This document shows, piece after piece, positions 45,349-55,046 of a stretch of DNA of 64,000 nucleotides. The notes below the pieces were generated by a model. That model did not search any database and was not told where the DNA came from. It saw nothing but the letters and a program-made list of their open reading frames with translations. The translations under genes were made by a program, and so were the position numbers. The stretch's first letter is position 1. Each line of letters begins with the position of its first letter. Source of the stretch: Mycobacterium sp. 1245111.1 (GTDB lineage Bacteria > Actinomycetota > Actinomycetes > Mycobacteriales > Mycobacteriaceae); NCBI RefSeq assembly GCF_001673405.1, contig NZ_LZLV01000017.1, positions 1 to 64,000 on the forward strand, in the 5' to 3' direction.

Positions 45349-48336
45349 ATGATGTCGCAGCCGCCGCGGACAGCGCGTGCGATCCGCAGGCTCTCGGTGC
45401 CGGTCATCGTGGCGTGGGTGGCGCTGACTGTGCTTGTGACGCTGGGTGTTCCACTGCTGGAGACGGTCGGGCGCGACCACGCGGTCTCGCTGAGTCCCAA
45501 GGACGCCCCGTCGGTTCAAGCCATGATGCGCATGGGCACCGACTTCAAAGAATCCGATTCGGACAGCTCCGCGATGATCGTGCTGGAATCCCAGCAGCCG
45601 CTCGGGGAAGACGCTCGAACGTACTACTCCGGCCTGGTCCGTGAGTTACGAGACGATCCGAAACATGTCCAGCATGTGCAGGACTATTGGGGAGATCGGC
45701 TGACGGCGTCGGGCGCGGAAAGCCCCGATCAGAAGTCCGTGTATGTGCAAGTGAACCTGGCCGGCAACCAAGGTACGACCCTGGGCGACGAGTCCGTGGT
45801 GGCCGTGCGGGATATCGTGCACCGCACGCCGCCGCCGCCGGGAATCAATGTCTACCTCACCGGCGCGGCCCCGCTGGTCTCGGACATGCAGCGCAGTGGC
45901 AACGATTCCATTTTGAAGATCACCGCCGTAACCGGCGTGGTGATCTTCGTGATTCTGCTCGTTGTCTACCGGTCGATCGCCACCGTCATTCTGCTGTTGC
46001 TGACGGTCGGGATCGAAGTCGAGATGGCGCGGGGAGTGGTCGCTTTTCTCGGTCACAACAACTTGATCGTGCTATCCACATTCGCCACCAACCTGCTGAT
46101 GTCGCTCGCGATGGCCGCCGGAACCGATTACGGGATTTTCTTCCTCGGCCGCTATCAGGAAGCACGTCAAGCCGGCGCCGATCCAGAATCGGCCTACTAC
46201 ACCACATATAAAGGAGTCGCTCCCGTGGTGTTGGCCTCCGGGTTGACGATCGCGGGCGCGATCCTGTGCTTGAGCACGACCCGGATGCCGTACTTCCAGA
46301 CCATGGGCATCCCGTGTGCGGTGGGCCTGCTCGTCGCGGTCGCGGTGGCCCTCACGCTGGTGCCGGCCGTCATCGCGGTTGGCGGGCGCTTTGGGCTCTT
46401 CGATCCCAGCCGTAAGATCGGGGTCTTCGGATGGCGCCGGGTAGGCACGGTGATCGCGCGGTGGCCCGTGCCAATCCTGGTGTGTTCCTGCGCCATTGCG
46501 GTACTCGGCCTTCTTACGCTGCCGGGCTACAAGACGAGCTATAACGCCCGTCTCTACATCCCCAACGACATTCCATCCAACCTGGGGTTTGCGGCCGCCG
46601 ACCGCCACTTCTCCCAGGCGCGGATGATGCCGGAGATCTTGATGATCGAGTCCGATCACGACATGCGCAATCCAACGGATTTCCTGGTGCTCAACAAGTT
46701 GGCCAAGGGAATCTTCAAGGTTCCCGGTATTTCGCGCGTGCAGGGGATAACCCGGCCCGAGGGCACCCCGATCGAACACACGTCGATACCGTTTCTGATC
46801 AGCATGCAGAACGCCGGTCAGCTGCAGAGCATGACGTACATGAAGGCGCGCGTGAACGACTTCCTCAAACAGGCCGACGATTTGGCGAGAACGACGGTCC
46901 TGATGGAACGAATGTACGGCTTGGCGCAGGAGCTCACCGAAACGACTCATCACACGATCACCGTGTCGAAAGAGCTCAGCATCGTCATCGCGCAATTACT
47001 CAGCAACACAGCGGATTTCGAGGACTTCTGGCGGCCGATTCGCAGCTACTTCTACTGGGAAAAGCATTGCTTCGACATCCCGATCTGCTGGTCGATCCGA
47101 TCGATCTTCGACGTACTCGACGGTGTCGACGAGATGAGCGACAAGATGCAGGATCTGATCAAAGACCTGGATCATATGGACAAGCTGATGCCTGAGTTGA
47201 TAGCTCAGTTCCCGAAAATGATCGCGATCATGAAGTCCACCCGGACCATGATCCTGAGAATGCACAGCACCATGGCCGGGACCTTTAAAGAGGTGGACGA
47301 CGCGGGCCAGAACGCGACGGCCATGGGGCAGGCGTATGACGCCGCGAAGAACGACGATTCCTTCTATTTGCCGCCAGAGGTGTTCAAAAATCCCGACTTT
47401 CAGCGCGCGATGAAGACCTTCCTTTCTCCGGACGGAAAGGCGGCGCGGTTCATCATTGCGCAGCGTGGCGATCCCGCCACACCTGCGGCAATTTCACGCA
47501 TCGACCGCATACACACCGCGGCCGAGGAGGCGCTCAAGGGCACGCCCCTGGCGAACGACAAAATCTTCATCGCGGGCGCGGCGTCGACCTACAAAGACTG
47601 GCGGGACGGTTCCAAAATCGATCTGTTGATCGCGGGCATCGGTGCGCTCTGTCTGATTTTCGCCATCATGCTGATCATCACCCGAAGCGTGGCGGCCGCG
47701 CTCGTTATCGTTGGCACGGTTGCTCTTTCGTTGGGCGCGTCTTTTGGATTGTCGGTGTTGATCTGGCAGTACATTTTGGGCATCCAGCTGTACTGGATGG
47801 TGCTTCCGATGTCGGTGATCATCCTTTTGGCAGTGGGGTCCGATTACAACCTGCTGTTGGTGTCCCGGTTCAAGGAGGAACTTGGCGCCGGCATCAACAC
47901 GGGCATCATCCGCGCGATGGGGGGGACCGGAAAAGTCGTCACCACCGCCGGCCTAGTGTTCGCGTTCACGATGGCGTCGATGGCCGTCAGTGAGCTACGG
48001 GTCATCGGCCAGATCGGAAGCACCATCGGGCTCGGTCTGTTGTTCGACACGTTGATCGTGCGTTCGTTCATGACGCCGTCCATCGCCGCGTTGCTGGGCC
48101 GCTGGTTCTGGTGGCCGCAGGTCGTGCGCCCGCGCCCGGCCAGTCGGTTACTCGAGTTTCGCGCATCCCGTTCGACGGTTCGGTCCCTACTATTGGCGCC
48201 CCAGCCGGACAGCGAAGCGCAGCGGACACGCGTCGACGACGACACCGATACGAAGCCGCTCCAAGTGGTCGGGAACCGTCATCGCCGACAAGTCCGGGTG
48301 CCCGATCGGTTTGTCGGTGCGCGGCGGGAGCCGTGA
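45349..48336 (+). CDS. mmpL: MmpL RND-family lipid transporter, second copy
   Basis: This 995-residue MmpL is a tandem paralogue of the preceding gene, starting 2 bases after its stop. It has the same layout: TM4 [10 protein letters not shown]10 GSDYNLLL, and the long periplasmic loop with [17 protein letters not shown] conserved in both copies. The C-terminal cytosolic tail (about 60 residues) diverges from the first copy. Together with MmpS and the first MmpL it should form the exporter for the mature lipopeptide. The start is ATG at 45349 (a second ATG follows immediately); the long frame upstream lies inside the first mmpL. Confidence 0.92.
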   Translation: MMSQPPRTARAIRRLSVPVIVAWVALTVLVTLGVPLLETVGRDHAVSLSPKDAPSVQAMMRMGTDFKESDSDSSAMIVLESQQPLGEDARTYYSGLVRELRDDPKHVQHVQDYWGDRLTASGAESPDQKSVYVQVNLAGNQGTTLGDESVVAVRDIVHRTPPPPGINVYLTGAAPLVSDMQRSGNDSILKITAVTGVVIFVILLVVYRSIATVILLLLTVGIEVEMARGVVAFLGHNNLIVLSTFATNLLMSLAMAAGTDYGIFFLGRYQEARQAGADPESAYYTTYKGVAPVVLASGLTIAGAILCLSTTRMPYFQTMGIPCAVGLLVAVAVALTLVPAVIAVGGRFGLFDPSRKIGVFGWRRVGTVIARWPVPILVCSCAIAVLGLLTLPGYKTSYNARLYIPNDIPSNLGFAAADRHFSQARMMPEILMIESDHDMRNPTDFLVLNKLAKGIFKVPGISRVQGITRPEGTPIEHTSIPFLISMQNAGQLQSMTYMKARVNDFLKQADDLARTTVLMERMYGLAQELTETTHHTITVSKELSIVIAQLLSNTADFEDFWRPIRSYFYWEKHCFDIPICWSIRSIFDVLDGVDEMSDKMQDLIKDLDHMDKLMPELIAQFPKMIAIMKSTRTMILRMHSTMAGTFKEVDDAGQNATAMGQAYDAAKNDDSFYLPPEVFKNPDFQRAMKTFLSPDGKAARFIIAQRGDPATPAAISRIDRIHTAAEEALKGTPLANDKIFIAGAASTYKDWRDGSKIDLLIAGIGALCLIFAIMLIITRSVAAALVIVGTVALSLGASFGLSVLIWQYILGIQLYWMVLPMSVIILLAVGSDYNLLLVSRFKEELGAGINTGIIRAMGGTGKVVTTAGLVFAFTMASMAVSELRVIGQIGSTIGLGLLFDTLIVRSFMTPSIAALLGRWFWWPQVVRPRPASRLLEFRASRSTVRSLLLAPQPDSEAQRTRVDDDTDTKPLQVVGNRHRRQVRVPDRFVGARREP

Positions 48337-48351
48337 AGCCGTGAGAACCGT

Positions 48352-48385
48352 GGCAGGTCGACACGCTAGCGCCGCTGCCCTTTTT
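48352..48385 (+). terminator. Possible terminator after mmpL operon
   Basis: GGCAG (48352-48356) can pair with CTGCC (48375-48379), directly followed by CTTTTT. The stem is short and the loop long, so this is tentative. The rest of the gap to 48539 holds TTGACA (48432-48437) inside a CCTAT...ATAGG inverted repeat (48428-48446), possibly the promoter region of the next gene, but no good -10 follows. Confidence 0.35.
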
Positions 48386-48539
48386 CGTCGCGCCGCGGTG
48401 AGGTTGCGACACGGTCTCGGATGCATACCTATTGACAACGGATAGGTTTCCACCGCCACATTCGCCCCTATCGTCACATGAGTAACTGCGGGCGTCAACG
48501 TGTGTCAACGGCGACGGCCCGCCCCTGGAGAGGTGGGAC

Positions 48540-49985
48540 ATGTCGGCGATTCGTCGAACTGCTTCGGTACCCGTGGCTCTGGTAACCGTGATCGCGCTGA
48601 TCGTGCCGGTCGGCTACGCGCCGCCGGCCTTTGCGGTTCCGTGCAGCGCGCCGGAGGCGAACGTCGCCCCGCCCGCGGGCATGCCCACGATTCCGTCGCC
48701 GGGCCCGGCCGCTCCACCGACCGGTCGCCGGCCTCGGGGTGCCAACGACAACGCGCCGCTGCCCAAGCTGGGTCCGCTGATTTCAGGTCTGCTCAAGGCT
48801 ATTCCGCAACGGCCGGCCCAGCTCCAAGCGGCGGTGACGCCCGTCCCACCGGTTCCCGGAGCCGCCGTCCCGCAATCACCCAACGCCAATCAGGCTGTGC
48901 CAGAAGCGGTTCCGGTACCGCCGTCACCACCGCCCGCCGCGATCGCGGGCGCGCCGACCTCTCTGGTCGACTACGTCACCGGGCCCAACAGCCCCAACCG
49001 AACCCTCGCGCGCTTCGGCATTTCCGGCACCGACCTCGGGATCCCTTGGGATAACGGCGATCCGGCCAACCGCCAGGTGCTGATGGCGTTCGGCGACACC
49101 TTTGGGTACTGCGCCGTGCACGGCCAGCAGTGGCGATACAACGTGCTGTTCCGCAGCCAGGACCGCGACCTCTCGCACGGCATCCACGTCGCGGACGGGG
49201 TGCCCAACAACCCGTACTCCGGCTCGCCGGTGTGGGCGCCCGGCCTGTCCAAGCAGGTGCTCAACAGCATCCACAAGGCCAGCCACGAGACCGGCATGAT
49301 TCCGACCTCCGCGATCTCGCTCGGGCGCACGCAGTACATGGACTTCATGTCGATCAAGAGCTGGGGCCGCGACGGCGAATGGTCGACGAACTATTCGGGT
49401 ATCGCCCGCTCGTTGGACAACGGCCAGTCGTGGGGCGTCTACCCGGGCAGCATCCGGCTGGCCGCCGCGGACACCGTGCCCGGCGCACGGTTTTTTCCCG
49501 GCAACGAGAACTTCCAGATGGGCGCGTTCATGCGCGGAAAAGACGGCTACCTCTACAAATTCGGAACCCCGGCCGGACGTAGCGGCGCGGCGTTCCTGTC
49601 CCGCGTCCCGCCGAATGCGTTGCCGGACCTCGGCAAGTACCAGTACTGGAACGGTGAAGGGCGAGGATGGGTGCCGGTCGATCCGTCCGCGGCGACGCCG
49701 ATCTTCCCGGGTCCGGTCGGCGAGATGTCGGCGCAGTACAACGACTACCTCAAGCAGTATCTGGTGCTCTACACCAACGGCGGCAGCAACGACGTCATCG
49801 CGCGCACCGCGCCGTCGCCGGAAGGGCCGTGGAGCCCCGAGCAGCCACTCGTCTCGTCGTTCCAGATGCCCGGTGGCATCTATGCGCCGATGATCCACCC
49901 GTGGTCGAGCGGCAAGGACCTGTACTTCAATCTGTCGCTGTGGTCGGCGTACGACGTGATGTTGATGCACACCGTACTGCCCTAG
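48540..49985 (+). CDS. Secreted DUF4185 protein (GH183-like)
   Basis: This 481-residue exported protein has an N-terminal signal peptide (about 1-32, hydrophobic VALVTVIALIVPVGYAPP, cleavage near AFA). A Pro/Ala-rich linker (35-140) is followed by a DUF4185 domain (about 145-481) with DLGIPWDNGD, MAFGDTFG and WSTNYSGIARSLDNGQSWG, a five-bladed propeller-type fold. DUF4185 proteins were linked to endo-D-arabinanase activity (family GH183, from memory), so a role in cell-wall arabinan turnover is possible. It has no cotranscribed neighbour: mmpL lies 203 bases upstream and the Rsb genes are convergent. The start is ATG at 48540, with a GGAGAGGTGGG Shine-Dalgarno region. Confidence 0.85.
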   Translation: MSAIRRTASVPVALVTVIALIVPVGYAPPAFAVPCSAPEANVAPPAGMPTIPSPGPAAPPTGRRPRGANDNAPLPKLGPLISGLLKAIPQRPAQLQAAVTPVPPVPGAAVPQSPNANQAVPEAVPVPPSPPPAAIAGAPTSLVDYVTGPNSPNRTLARFGISGTDLGIPWDNGDPANRQVLMAFGDTFGYCAVHGQQWRYNVLFRSQDRDLSHGIHVADGVPNNPYSGSPVWAPGLSKQVLNSIHKASHETGMIPTSAISLGRTQYMDFMSIKSWGRDGEWSTNYSGIARSLDNGQSWGVYPGSIRLAAADTVPGARFFPGNENFQMGAFMRGKDGYLYKFGTPAGRSGAAFLSRVPPNALPDLGKYQYWNGEGRGWVPVDPSAATPIFPGPVGEMSAQYNDYLKQYLVLYTNGGSNDVIARTAPSPEGPWSPEQPLVSSFQMPGGIYAPMIHPWSSGKDLYFNLSLWSAYDVMLMHTVLP

Positions 49986-49997
49986 CGCCGGGTAGCG

Positions 49998-52202
49998 TCA
50001 TCCGCTGCTCAGGCTGAAGCTCATGTCGACCGTCGTTCCCTTTGGCGTGCAGTCCATTTCGAGCCAGTCGCTGACCGCGCGAATCAGCAGTAGTCCACGC
50101 CCCCGGGTGCCCGGTTCGCTGGACAGCGGTTTCCACGAGCCCTTGTCGGTGATCTTGATACGTACTCGCGCGCCGTCGTTTTCGGCTTTGAGACGAATCT
50201 TTCCCAGTTTGCGGTCCTGGTAGCCGTGTTCGATGCTGTTGGCGACCGCTTCGTTGACGGCGAGCACGATGTCGGCGGCCCGTTGCTCGACGACACCGGC
50301 GGCGCTCAGCCAATCCGCGAGCTCGTGCCGGAGGTCGCCGAGTTGACCGGCGTTGACCACCCGATGGATCGCCAACGGTGGGTACGGCCGGCGGTAGACG
50401 ACGATCGCGATGTCGTCGTCGTAGCCGTCGGGTGGCACCAGTTCGGTGAGTACCGCGTCGGCGACGTCGTCGACGGTCTGGTTCGTTCCGGCGGCTACCG
50501 TTTCGCCCAGGTGCGCGATCCCGTCGTCGAGGCTCACGTCGCGCCGCTCGACGAGGCCGTCGGTGTAGAGCATCAGCGTCGAACCCGGTGCCAAGGTCAC
50601 CGACGCCTGCGGACGAGAACCCTTGCGCTGCACGGCTAATGGTACCGATCGCGCATCGGTGATCAGCGTGTGCTCCTTGCCGGGCGCGGCCAGCACGGCG
50701 GGTAGATGGCCGGCGCAGCTGTAGGAGAGTTCGCCGGACTCGGTGTTCAGGACGGCCAGGAACACGGTAGTGCAGAACGCATCTGGAATCAGCTCGGCGA
50801 CCGCGTCGAGCTCCTCGAGCAGCCGCGCCGGCTCGGCACCGGTGAGCAGCAGCGCCCGTGCGGAGGCGCGAAGCTGACCCATCACCGCTGCGGCCGCGAG
50901 GCCGCGGCCCACACAGTCGCCCACGATGATGCCGATTTGATGGTTGCCGGTCCGCAGCACGTCATACCAGTCGCCACCGATTTCGAGCGGCGGGACCGCC
51001 GGCTCGTAGCGAACCGCGAAGCCTGGCGGCAGCTTGGCGGGTGCCAGCATCGCGTGCTGAAGGGTCAGCGACGTTTCACGGGCCGCCTCGAATTGGCGGA
51101 CGTGCTGAATCGCCAATCCGAGATGACCGACCAGCACGGTGATCAGCAGACGATCGTCGCCGCTGAGCCGCCGGGGGACTCGGAGCTCGAGCCACAGCGC
51201 AACACCACCGCCGCCGGTGAGGACCGCCACCACGCCGCTCGATTGACCTGGGGTGTCGGGACTTTCGATCGGGTGGACGGTCAGCGGGAGTTGGCGACGA
51301 GCTTGCTCGAACATCTCCCGCAACGCCGGATCGAGATGACGCCAATCCGACGTCCCCCGTTCCCCGGCAACCTGAATGGTCGGCTCGGCACCTTCTGTCG
51401 GCCACACCGCGGCCACCACACGGTGCACGTCGAGGGCAAGACGGCACTCGTCCAGGGTGATCGACAAGACATCGGACATGCTCTTGGCCACGCTGACCGC
51501 GGTGGCCAGCCGCAGTACCGCGCTTTCCCGCGCAGCGAACGCGCGCTCGGCGGTGATGTCGCGAAGCGTCCCCACATAGACGTCGCCGGTGTTGTCGGCC
51601 TGGATGCGATTGACATTTGCCGCCACCCAGACCAGCCGGCCGTCGTGATGCCGAATCGGTGTCTCGTATTGCACCTGACTTTCCCGGTGCAGACGCGAGC
51701 GTTGAAACTCTGCTGCCTTGATGTCGACCAGCCACGGATGCGGCCACTGGTACGGGAGCCCCTGCGCCGAGTACCCGGTGATCTTGCGGAAGGCATCGTT
51801 GACCTCGATGACCGCCCCGCTGTCGTCGGAGACGAAAAAGCCCTCCTGTAGCGAATTGACCACGGCGTTGCGGAATACATCGCGATCGGCGAGGTCCTCG
51901 GCGCGGGCCCGCTGTTCCTCGTATCGCTTTGTGCCGTCGAGAAAGCCGCGCGTCGCGATGTCGAGCGGCGCAAGAGTCTGCAAGAGGAAGGCCAGTGCCG
52001 GTGCGCTGTCGAAAGCGGAAATCTCTTGTGTCAGTTGGCGTACCAGCTCAGAGTGTTGCTCAACGATCTTCAGCGTGCTGATGTCGTCGCGCAGTGCTCG
52101 GCGCCCGAGCTCGTGTCCGACCGCCAGGTCCTCCTCGCTACCTGTCTCCAGGTAGCTGCGCAGTGCGGTGGCATAGCAGGCATCGAAATCGTCGGATGTC
52201 AT
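49998..52202 (-). CDS. PAS-GAF-PP2C-HATPase regulator (RsbU/RsbW fusion)
   Basis: This 734-residue signalling protein combines an N-terminal helical region (1-100, RsbU-like), PAS (108-220), GAF (228-372), a SpoIIE/PP2C phosphatase (400-605) with the metal-binding motifs GGDWYDV, GDCVGRG, LYTDGL and YDDDIAI, and a C-terminal HATPase_c kinase domain (610-734) with the N-box NEAVANSIEHG and G-box GRGLLLI. It can thus both dephosphorylate and phosphorylate an anti-sigma antagonist. It resembles M. tuberculosis Rv1364c, which adds a STAS domain that is a separate gene here (54689). The ATG overlaps the rsbX-like stop as ATGA, placing it last in the rsbR-S-T-X operon. Confidence 0.9.
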   Translation of the reverse strand: MTSDDFDACYATALRSYLETGSEEDLAVGHELGRRALRDDISTLKIVEQHSELVRQLTQEISAFDSAPALAFLLQTLAPLDIATRGFLDGTKRYEEQRARAEDLADRDVFRNAVVNSLQEGFFVSDDSGAVIEVNDAFRKITGYSAQGLPYQWPHPWLVDIKAAEFQRSRLHRESQVQYETPIRHHDGRLVWVAANVNRIQADNTGDVYVGTLRDITAERAFAARESAVLRLATAVSVAKSMSDVLSITLDECRLALDVHRVVAAVWPTEGAEPTIQVAGERGTSDWRHLDPALREMFEQARRQLPLTVHPIESPDTPGQSSGVVAVLTGGGGVALWLELRVPRRLSGDDRLLITVLVGHLGLAIQHVRQFEAARETSLTLQHAMLAPAKLPPGFAVRYEPAVPPLEIGGDWYDVLRTGNHQIGIIVGDCVGRGLAAAAVMGQLRASARALLLTGAEPARLLEELDAVAELIPDAFCTTVFLAVLNTESGELSYSCAGHLPAVLAAPGKEHTLITDARSVPLAVQRKGSRPQASVTLAPGSTLMLYTDGLVERRDVSLDDGIAHLGETVAAGTNQTVDDVADAVLTELVPPDGYDDDIAIVVYRRPYPPLAIHRVVNAGQLGDLRHELADWLSAAGVVEQRAADIVLAVNEAVANSIEHGYQDRKLGKIRLKAENDGARVRIKITDKGSWKPLSSEPGTRGRGLLLIRAVSDWLEMDCTPKGTTVDMSFSLSSG

Positions 52203-52825
52203 CCGGACATACCTCGGTGCCGCGCGGCCAGCACCAGCGCGTCGTCGTTGTCCTTGGCGTGGTTGTCCAGGATCTGCTCGGCGATTGCCAGAGTCGGTGC
52301 CGCAAAGTCGATGTCGTTGAGGTGGTCTTCGACGATCCCGTCGCTGACGAAGACAAGGAGATCGCCGGGGCGAATCGGAACATCCTGCGGGACAAGCACA
52401 TCGGGCATCCGGTATCCGACGATACCTCCGGCCAGGCGTACCGATGAACGCACCTCGACGCCGCCGGGATGTTTGGCAACCAGATCGCCGGCGACGTTGC
52501 CGACCCCGATCCAGCTGACGGTGTCTTTGTGAAAGTCGATGCGCGCCAATGTTATCGCGGCACCGCGGGTGTTCGACAGCGCACGGTGGCAGCTCTGGAA
52601 CAGTACGTCGAGCGGTTCGTCGCGGGCGTCGGCGAGAATCCCGACACCGCAGTCTGCCGCGTCGGCGGCATCCGAGCCGTGGCCGAGGCCGTCCAGCACG
52701 CCGATCAGCGCGCCGGAGCCATTCACGTCGAGCGCAATCGAGCGGTCGCCGCTGGTAACCTCGCCCGGCAGCGGGCGCGACGCGACGGCCCAATCAATGG
52801 GCCCCAGCCGGCCATATTCAGCCAT
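52199..52825 (-). CDS. rsbX: RsbX-like PP2C phosphatase
   Basis: This 208-residue small PP2C/SpoIIE-type phosphatase has the metal-binding motifs VLDGLGHG near 43-50 and FVSDGIVED near 163-171. In stressosome systems RsbX removes the phosphates from RsbR and RsbS and resets the complex. Its place directly after the rsbT-like gene (8-base overlap) and before the large phosphatase gene (4-base overlap) fits that assignment. Function is inferred from order and family. Confidence 0.85.
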   Translation of the reverse strand: MAEYGRLGPIDWAVASRPLPGEVTSGDRSIALDVNGSGALIGVLDGLGHGSDAADAADCGVGILADARDEPLDVLFQSCHRALSNTRGAAITLARIDFHKDTVSWIGVGNVAGDLVAKHPGGVEVRSSVRLAGGIVGYRMPDVLVPQDVPIRPGDLLVFVSDGIVEDHLNDIDFAAPTLAIAEQILDNHAKDNDDALVLAARHRGMSG

Positions 52826-53240
52826 TGTCCGGAATCCATTTCCACATTTCGACCGTCGTCCCCTGACCCGAGGTGGACTGCACGATCAGCCGGTCCATCA
52901 ACCTGCGCGCGCCGGGCAAGCCGAGTCCCAGCCCGCGGCCAGTTGAAAAGCCGTCCTCCATCGCTCTTTCGACATTCGCGATGCCCGGGCCCTCGTCTTC
53001 GGCCCGCACCACCAGCGCTCGCCGGCCCTCGCGGTCTTGCACGGCGACTCGAATGGCACCGTGGCCGGCGTAGCTGGTGATGTTGCGTGCGACTTCAGAG
53101 ATCGCGGTGGCGATCATCGTGACATCGGTCAACGAGAAACCCATGTCCTGGGCGAGCTGATGACCGGCTTGGCGGGCGGCGACGATGTCGTCAGGGTGAT
53201 CTACGTTGACGACGACGTCACTGGTCACCGGCGCGTCCAA
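52818..53240 (-). CDS. rsbT: RsbT-like serine/threonine kinase
   Basis: This 140-residue GHKL-fold kinase has the N-box EVARNITSYAGHG near 49-61, the EDEGPGI motif near 81-87 and GLGLGLPGARRLMD. It is the stressosome kinase that phosphorylates RsbR and RsbS and, once released, activates the phosphatase RsbU. It overlaps rsbS by 23 bases and rsbX by 8, showing tight coupling. The annotated start is TTG at 53240; a GTG four codons on (53228) is the alternative, and neither has a clear Shine-Dalgarno. Confidence 0.87.
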   Translation of the reverse strand: MDAPVTSDVVVNVDHPDDIVAARQAGHQLAQDMGFSLTDVTMIATAISEVARNITSYAGHGAIRVAVQDREGRRALVVRAEDEGPGIANVERAMEDGFSTGRGLGLGLPGARRLMDRLIVQSTSGQGTTVEMWKWIPDNG

Positions 53241-53604
53241 CCGGTTTTCGGGCGGCCAGACGCCGATTCAGCAGCGCCAGGCCCTCTTCCAGGTCGAGCG
53301 CGGTGTCCATGTCTTCGAAGATGATGCCCAGCTGGACCATGGCGAAGGCCACCTCGGGCTGCAGGCCCACGATCACGGTGTGGGCGCCGCGCAGATTCGT
53401 CATGCGCGCAACGGTCTGTAATGACCGGGCGGCGAAGGAATCCAGGACGTCGATCGCGGTGACATCGACGACGATGCCTTGCGCTCGATACTCCGTCACC
53501 CGCTCCATCAGCCGCTCCCGGAACGCCTCGGTGTCAGAGTCGGACAGCGCGTTCTGCACCGTGGCGATCAGGATCTGTCCCTGTTTCAGGATCGGTACAG
53601 GCAT
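53218..53604 (-). CDS. rsbS: RsbS-like STAS antagonist
   Basis: This 128-residue protein is a single STAS domain. The phosphorylatable serine lies in the conserved DVLDSFAAR segment (Ser56). RsbS is the single-domain scaffold of stressosomes, binding RsbT in the absence of stress. It is located between rsbR (18-base gap) and rsbT (23-base overlap), the canonical R-S-T order. Start is ATG at 53604. Confidence 0.88.
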   Translation of the reverse strand: MPVPILKQGQILIATVQNALSDSDTEAFRERLMERVTEYRAQGIVVDVTAIDVLDSFAARSLQTVARMTNLRGAHTVIVGLQPEVAFAMVQLGIIFEDMDTALDLEEGLALLNRRLAARKPVGRAGDQ

Positions 53605-53622
53605 GAGGTGTCTGCGGAGGCT

Positions 53623-54528
53623 CTAGGAGGTCGGCTCGCCCGCGCGAGTGACTTCGTACCCCAGCAGATGCTCGGCCTCTTCGATGCCGCCCTGCAGGTC
53701 GCCGACCGCGTTCATCTTCGAGAGGTCCAATCCGATCGTCACCAGCGTCAGCGCAATCTCCGAGGACAGGCCGGTGATGATCACGCTGGCGCCCATCAAC
53801 CCGGACGCATCCACGGTCTGTACCAAGTGGTTGGCCACCGTCGAGTCGATGGTCGGCACACCGGTGATGTCGATGACGACGACCTTCGCCCGGTTTGCTC
53901 GAATGGCGCGGAGCAGTTGCTCGGTAACCTGTCGGGCCCGCTGACTGTCGAGGACGCCGATGATCGGCAGGATCAGCAGCTGCTCGCGCACCTGCAGAAC
54001 TGGGGTGGATAGCTCACGGATGGCCTCTTGCTGCTGCCGGATGATGCGCTCGCGCTCTTGTACGAAGCTCACCGCGACGGTGTTGGCGATCCGGTTGGCG
54101 GCCGGCTCGTACGCGTCGAGCACCCGGTTGAGCATGGTGAAGTCGGATTGGTACTTCTCGAAGAGCGACCGGGCGAGCACGTCGCGCAGCAGCAGCACGA
54201 TGCCGACGACCTCATCGGTCTCGACGCCTCGAGGAATGATGCGTTCGGAAAGGTCACGCGCGTAGGCCTGGAGCGCTTCAACGCTTCCGGTCTCGAGCAC
54301 CTCGACGTAGCTGTCGTAGACCGTGGTCGCCTCGGAGAAGATCTCCTCGGGCGACATCGCGGTGAGCAATTCGGCTTCGGTGATTCGGCGGGCCCATTCC
54401 TCACGCAGAACCGTCCGGTTTTGCCTGAGGTGCTGCACCAACTGGGGCAGCAGTAAGCCTTCGCCGGAAGCTGCCGACGCCTGGGCGGCGCCGCTGGTTG
54501 CCGAAAGTTCTGGCGACTGATCCGACAT
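53623..54528 (-). CDS. rsbR: RsbR-like stressosome sensor
   Basis: This 301-residue protein has an N-terminal RsbR-type helical sensor domain (about 25-160, RsbRD-like, ending in a QERERIIRQQQEAIREL linker helix) and a C-terminal STAS domain (170-285). Ser229 in IDS occupies the position of the phosphorylated Thr171 of B. subtilis RsbRA. It is the first gene of the minus-strand operon, with a clear GGGAGG Shine-Dalgarno. The 160-base divergent region upstream contains an inverted repeat GGCTC...GAGCC (54566-54584) that may be an operator. The signal sensed by the N-terminal domain is unknown. Confidence 0.88.
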   Translation of the reverse strand: MSDQSPELSATSGAAQASAASGEGLLLPQLVQHLRQNRTVLREEWARRITEAELLTAMSPEEIFSEATTVYDSYVEVLETGSVEALQAYARDLSERIIPRGVETDEVVGIVLLLRDVLARSLFEKYQSDFTMLNRVLDAYEPAANRIANTVAVSFVQERERIIRQQQEAIRELSTPVLQVREQLLILPIIGVLDSQRARQVTEQLLRAIRANRAKVVVIDITGVPTIDSTVANHLVQTVDASGLMGASVIITGLSSEIALTLVTIGLDLSKMNAVGDLQGGIEEAEHLLGYEVTRAGEPTS

Positions 54529-54688
54529 CGGACCTCCCGAATCTGAACGGCAAGTATTGCTGCCGGGCTCAGACTAACCGAGCCTCGCGACGCCCGCGGT
54601 TGCAGTACGATTTCTCCGAATTTGCCAGGCGGCTTGGGTCGGCACCGGATCCGCCAGAAGCGACGAGACTTTACACGAAGGATGGCCG

Positions 54689-55042
54689 TTGTCACCTGCG
54701 GGCCCGATCACCACTTCCGTTGCGCATCGACAAGGCGCCGCCGTGGTCAGCGTTGGCGGTGAGATCGATTTGAGCACCGCGCCGGCCTTTGAGCAGGCGA
54801 TCACCGAAGCGCTCGAACACCAGCCAGCCGTTCTCGCCATCGAATTGTCAGAGGTGACCTTCATGGCCTCGGTGGGGCTGCGGGTCTTGGCGGCCACCAA
54901 CGAAAAGGTCGGAGACTCGACCCGACTCGCCGTAGTAGCGAACAATCCGGCGGCCTCCAGGCCGATCCAGCTGACCGGCCTGGACAACGTCGTCGAGCTG
55001 TTTCCCACGCTGGACGCTGCGCTACGGGCGACCGCCGAGTAA
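54689..55042 (+). CDS. RsbV-like anti-sigma factor antagonist
   Basis: This 117-residue STAS protein has VGGEIDLSTAPAFEQAI at the N-terminal half and a phosphoacceptor serine in VTFMASVGLRVL (RsbV/SpoIIAA pattern). It is divergent from the rsbR operon and is the natural substrate of the PP2C and HATPase domains of the large fusion at 49998 (inference). The start is TTG at 54689, preceded by AAGGATGG. No sigma factor gene lies in the window. Its stop is 4 bases from the convergent acyl-CoA dehydrogenase stop. Confidence 0.85.
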   Translation: MSPAGPITTSVAHRQGAAVVSVGGEIDLSTAPAFEQAITEALEHQPAVLAIELSEVTFMASVGLRVLAATNEKVGDSTRLAVVANNPAASRPIQLTGLDNVVELFPTLDAALRATAE

Positions 55043-55046
55043 CGGC

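Noticed and set aside
48460..48485. Another copy of the shared element, from TACTCATGTGACG on the minus strand
   Set aside because: Only the TACTCATGT core matches, there is no GAAC/GTTC dyad, and it would point into the 3' end of mmpL.
50000..52793. Extension of the PAS-GAF-PP2C protein to 931 residues
   Set aside because: The extra N-terminal part is Arg-rich out-of-frame translation of the rsbX-like gene; ATG at 52202 overlaps the rsbX stop as ATGA.
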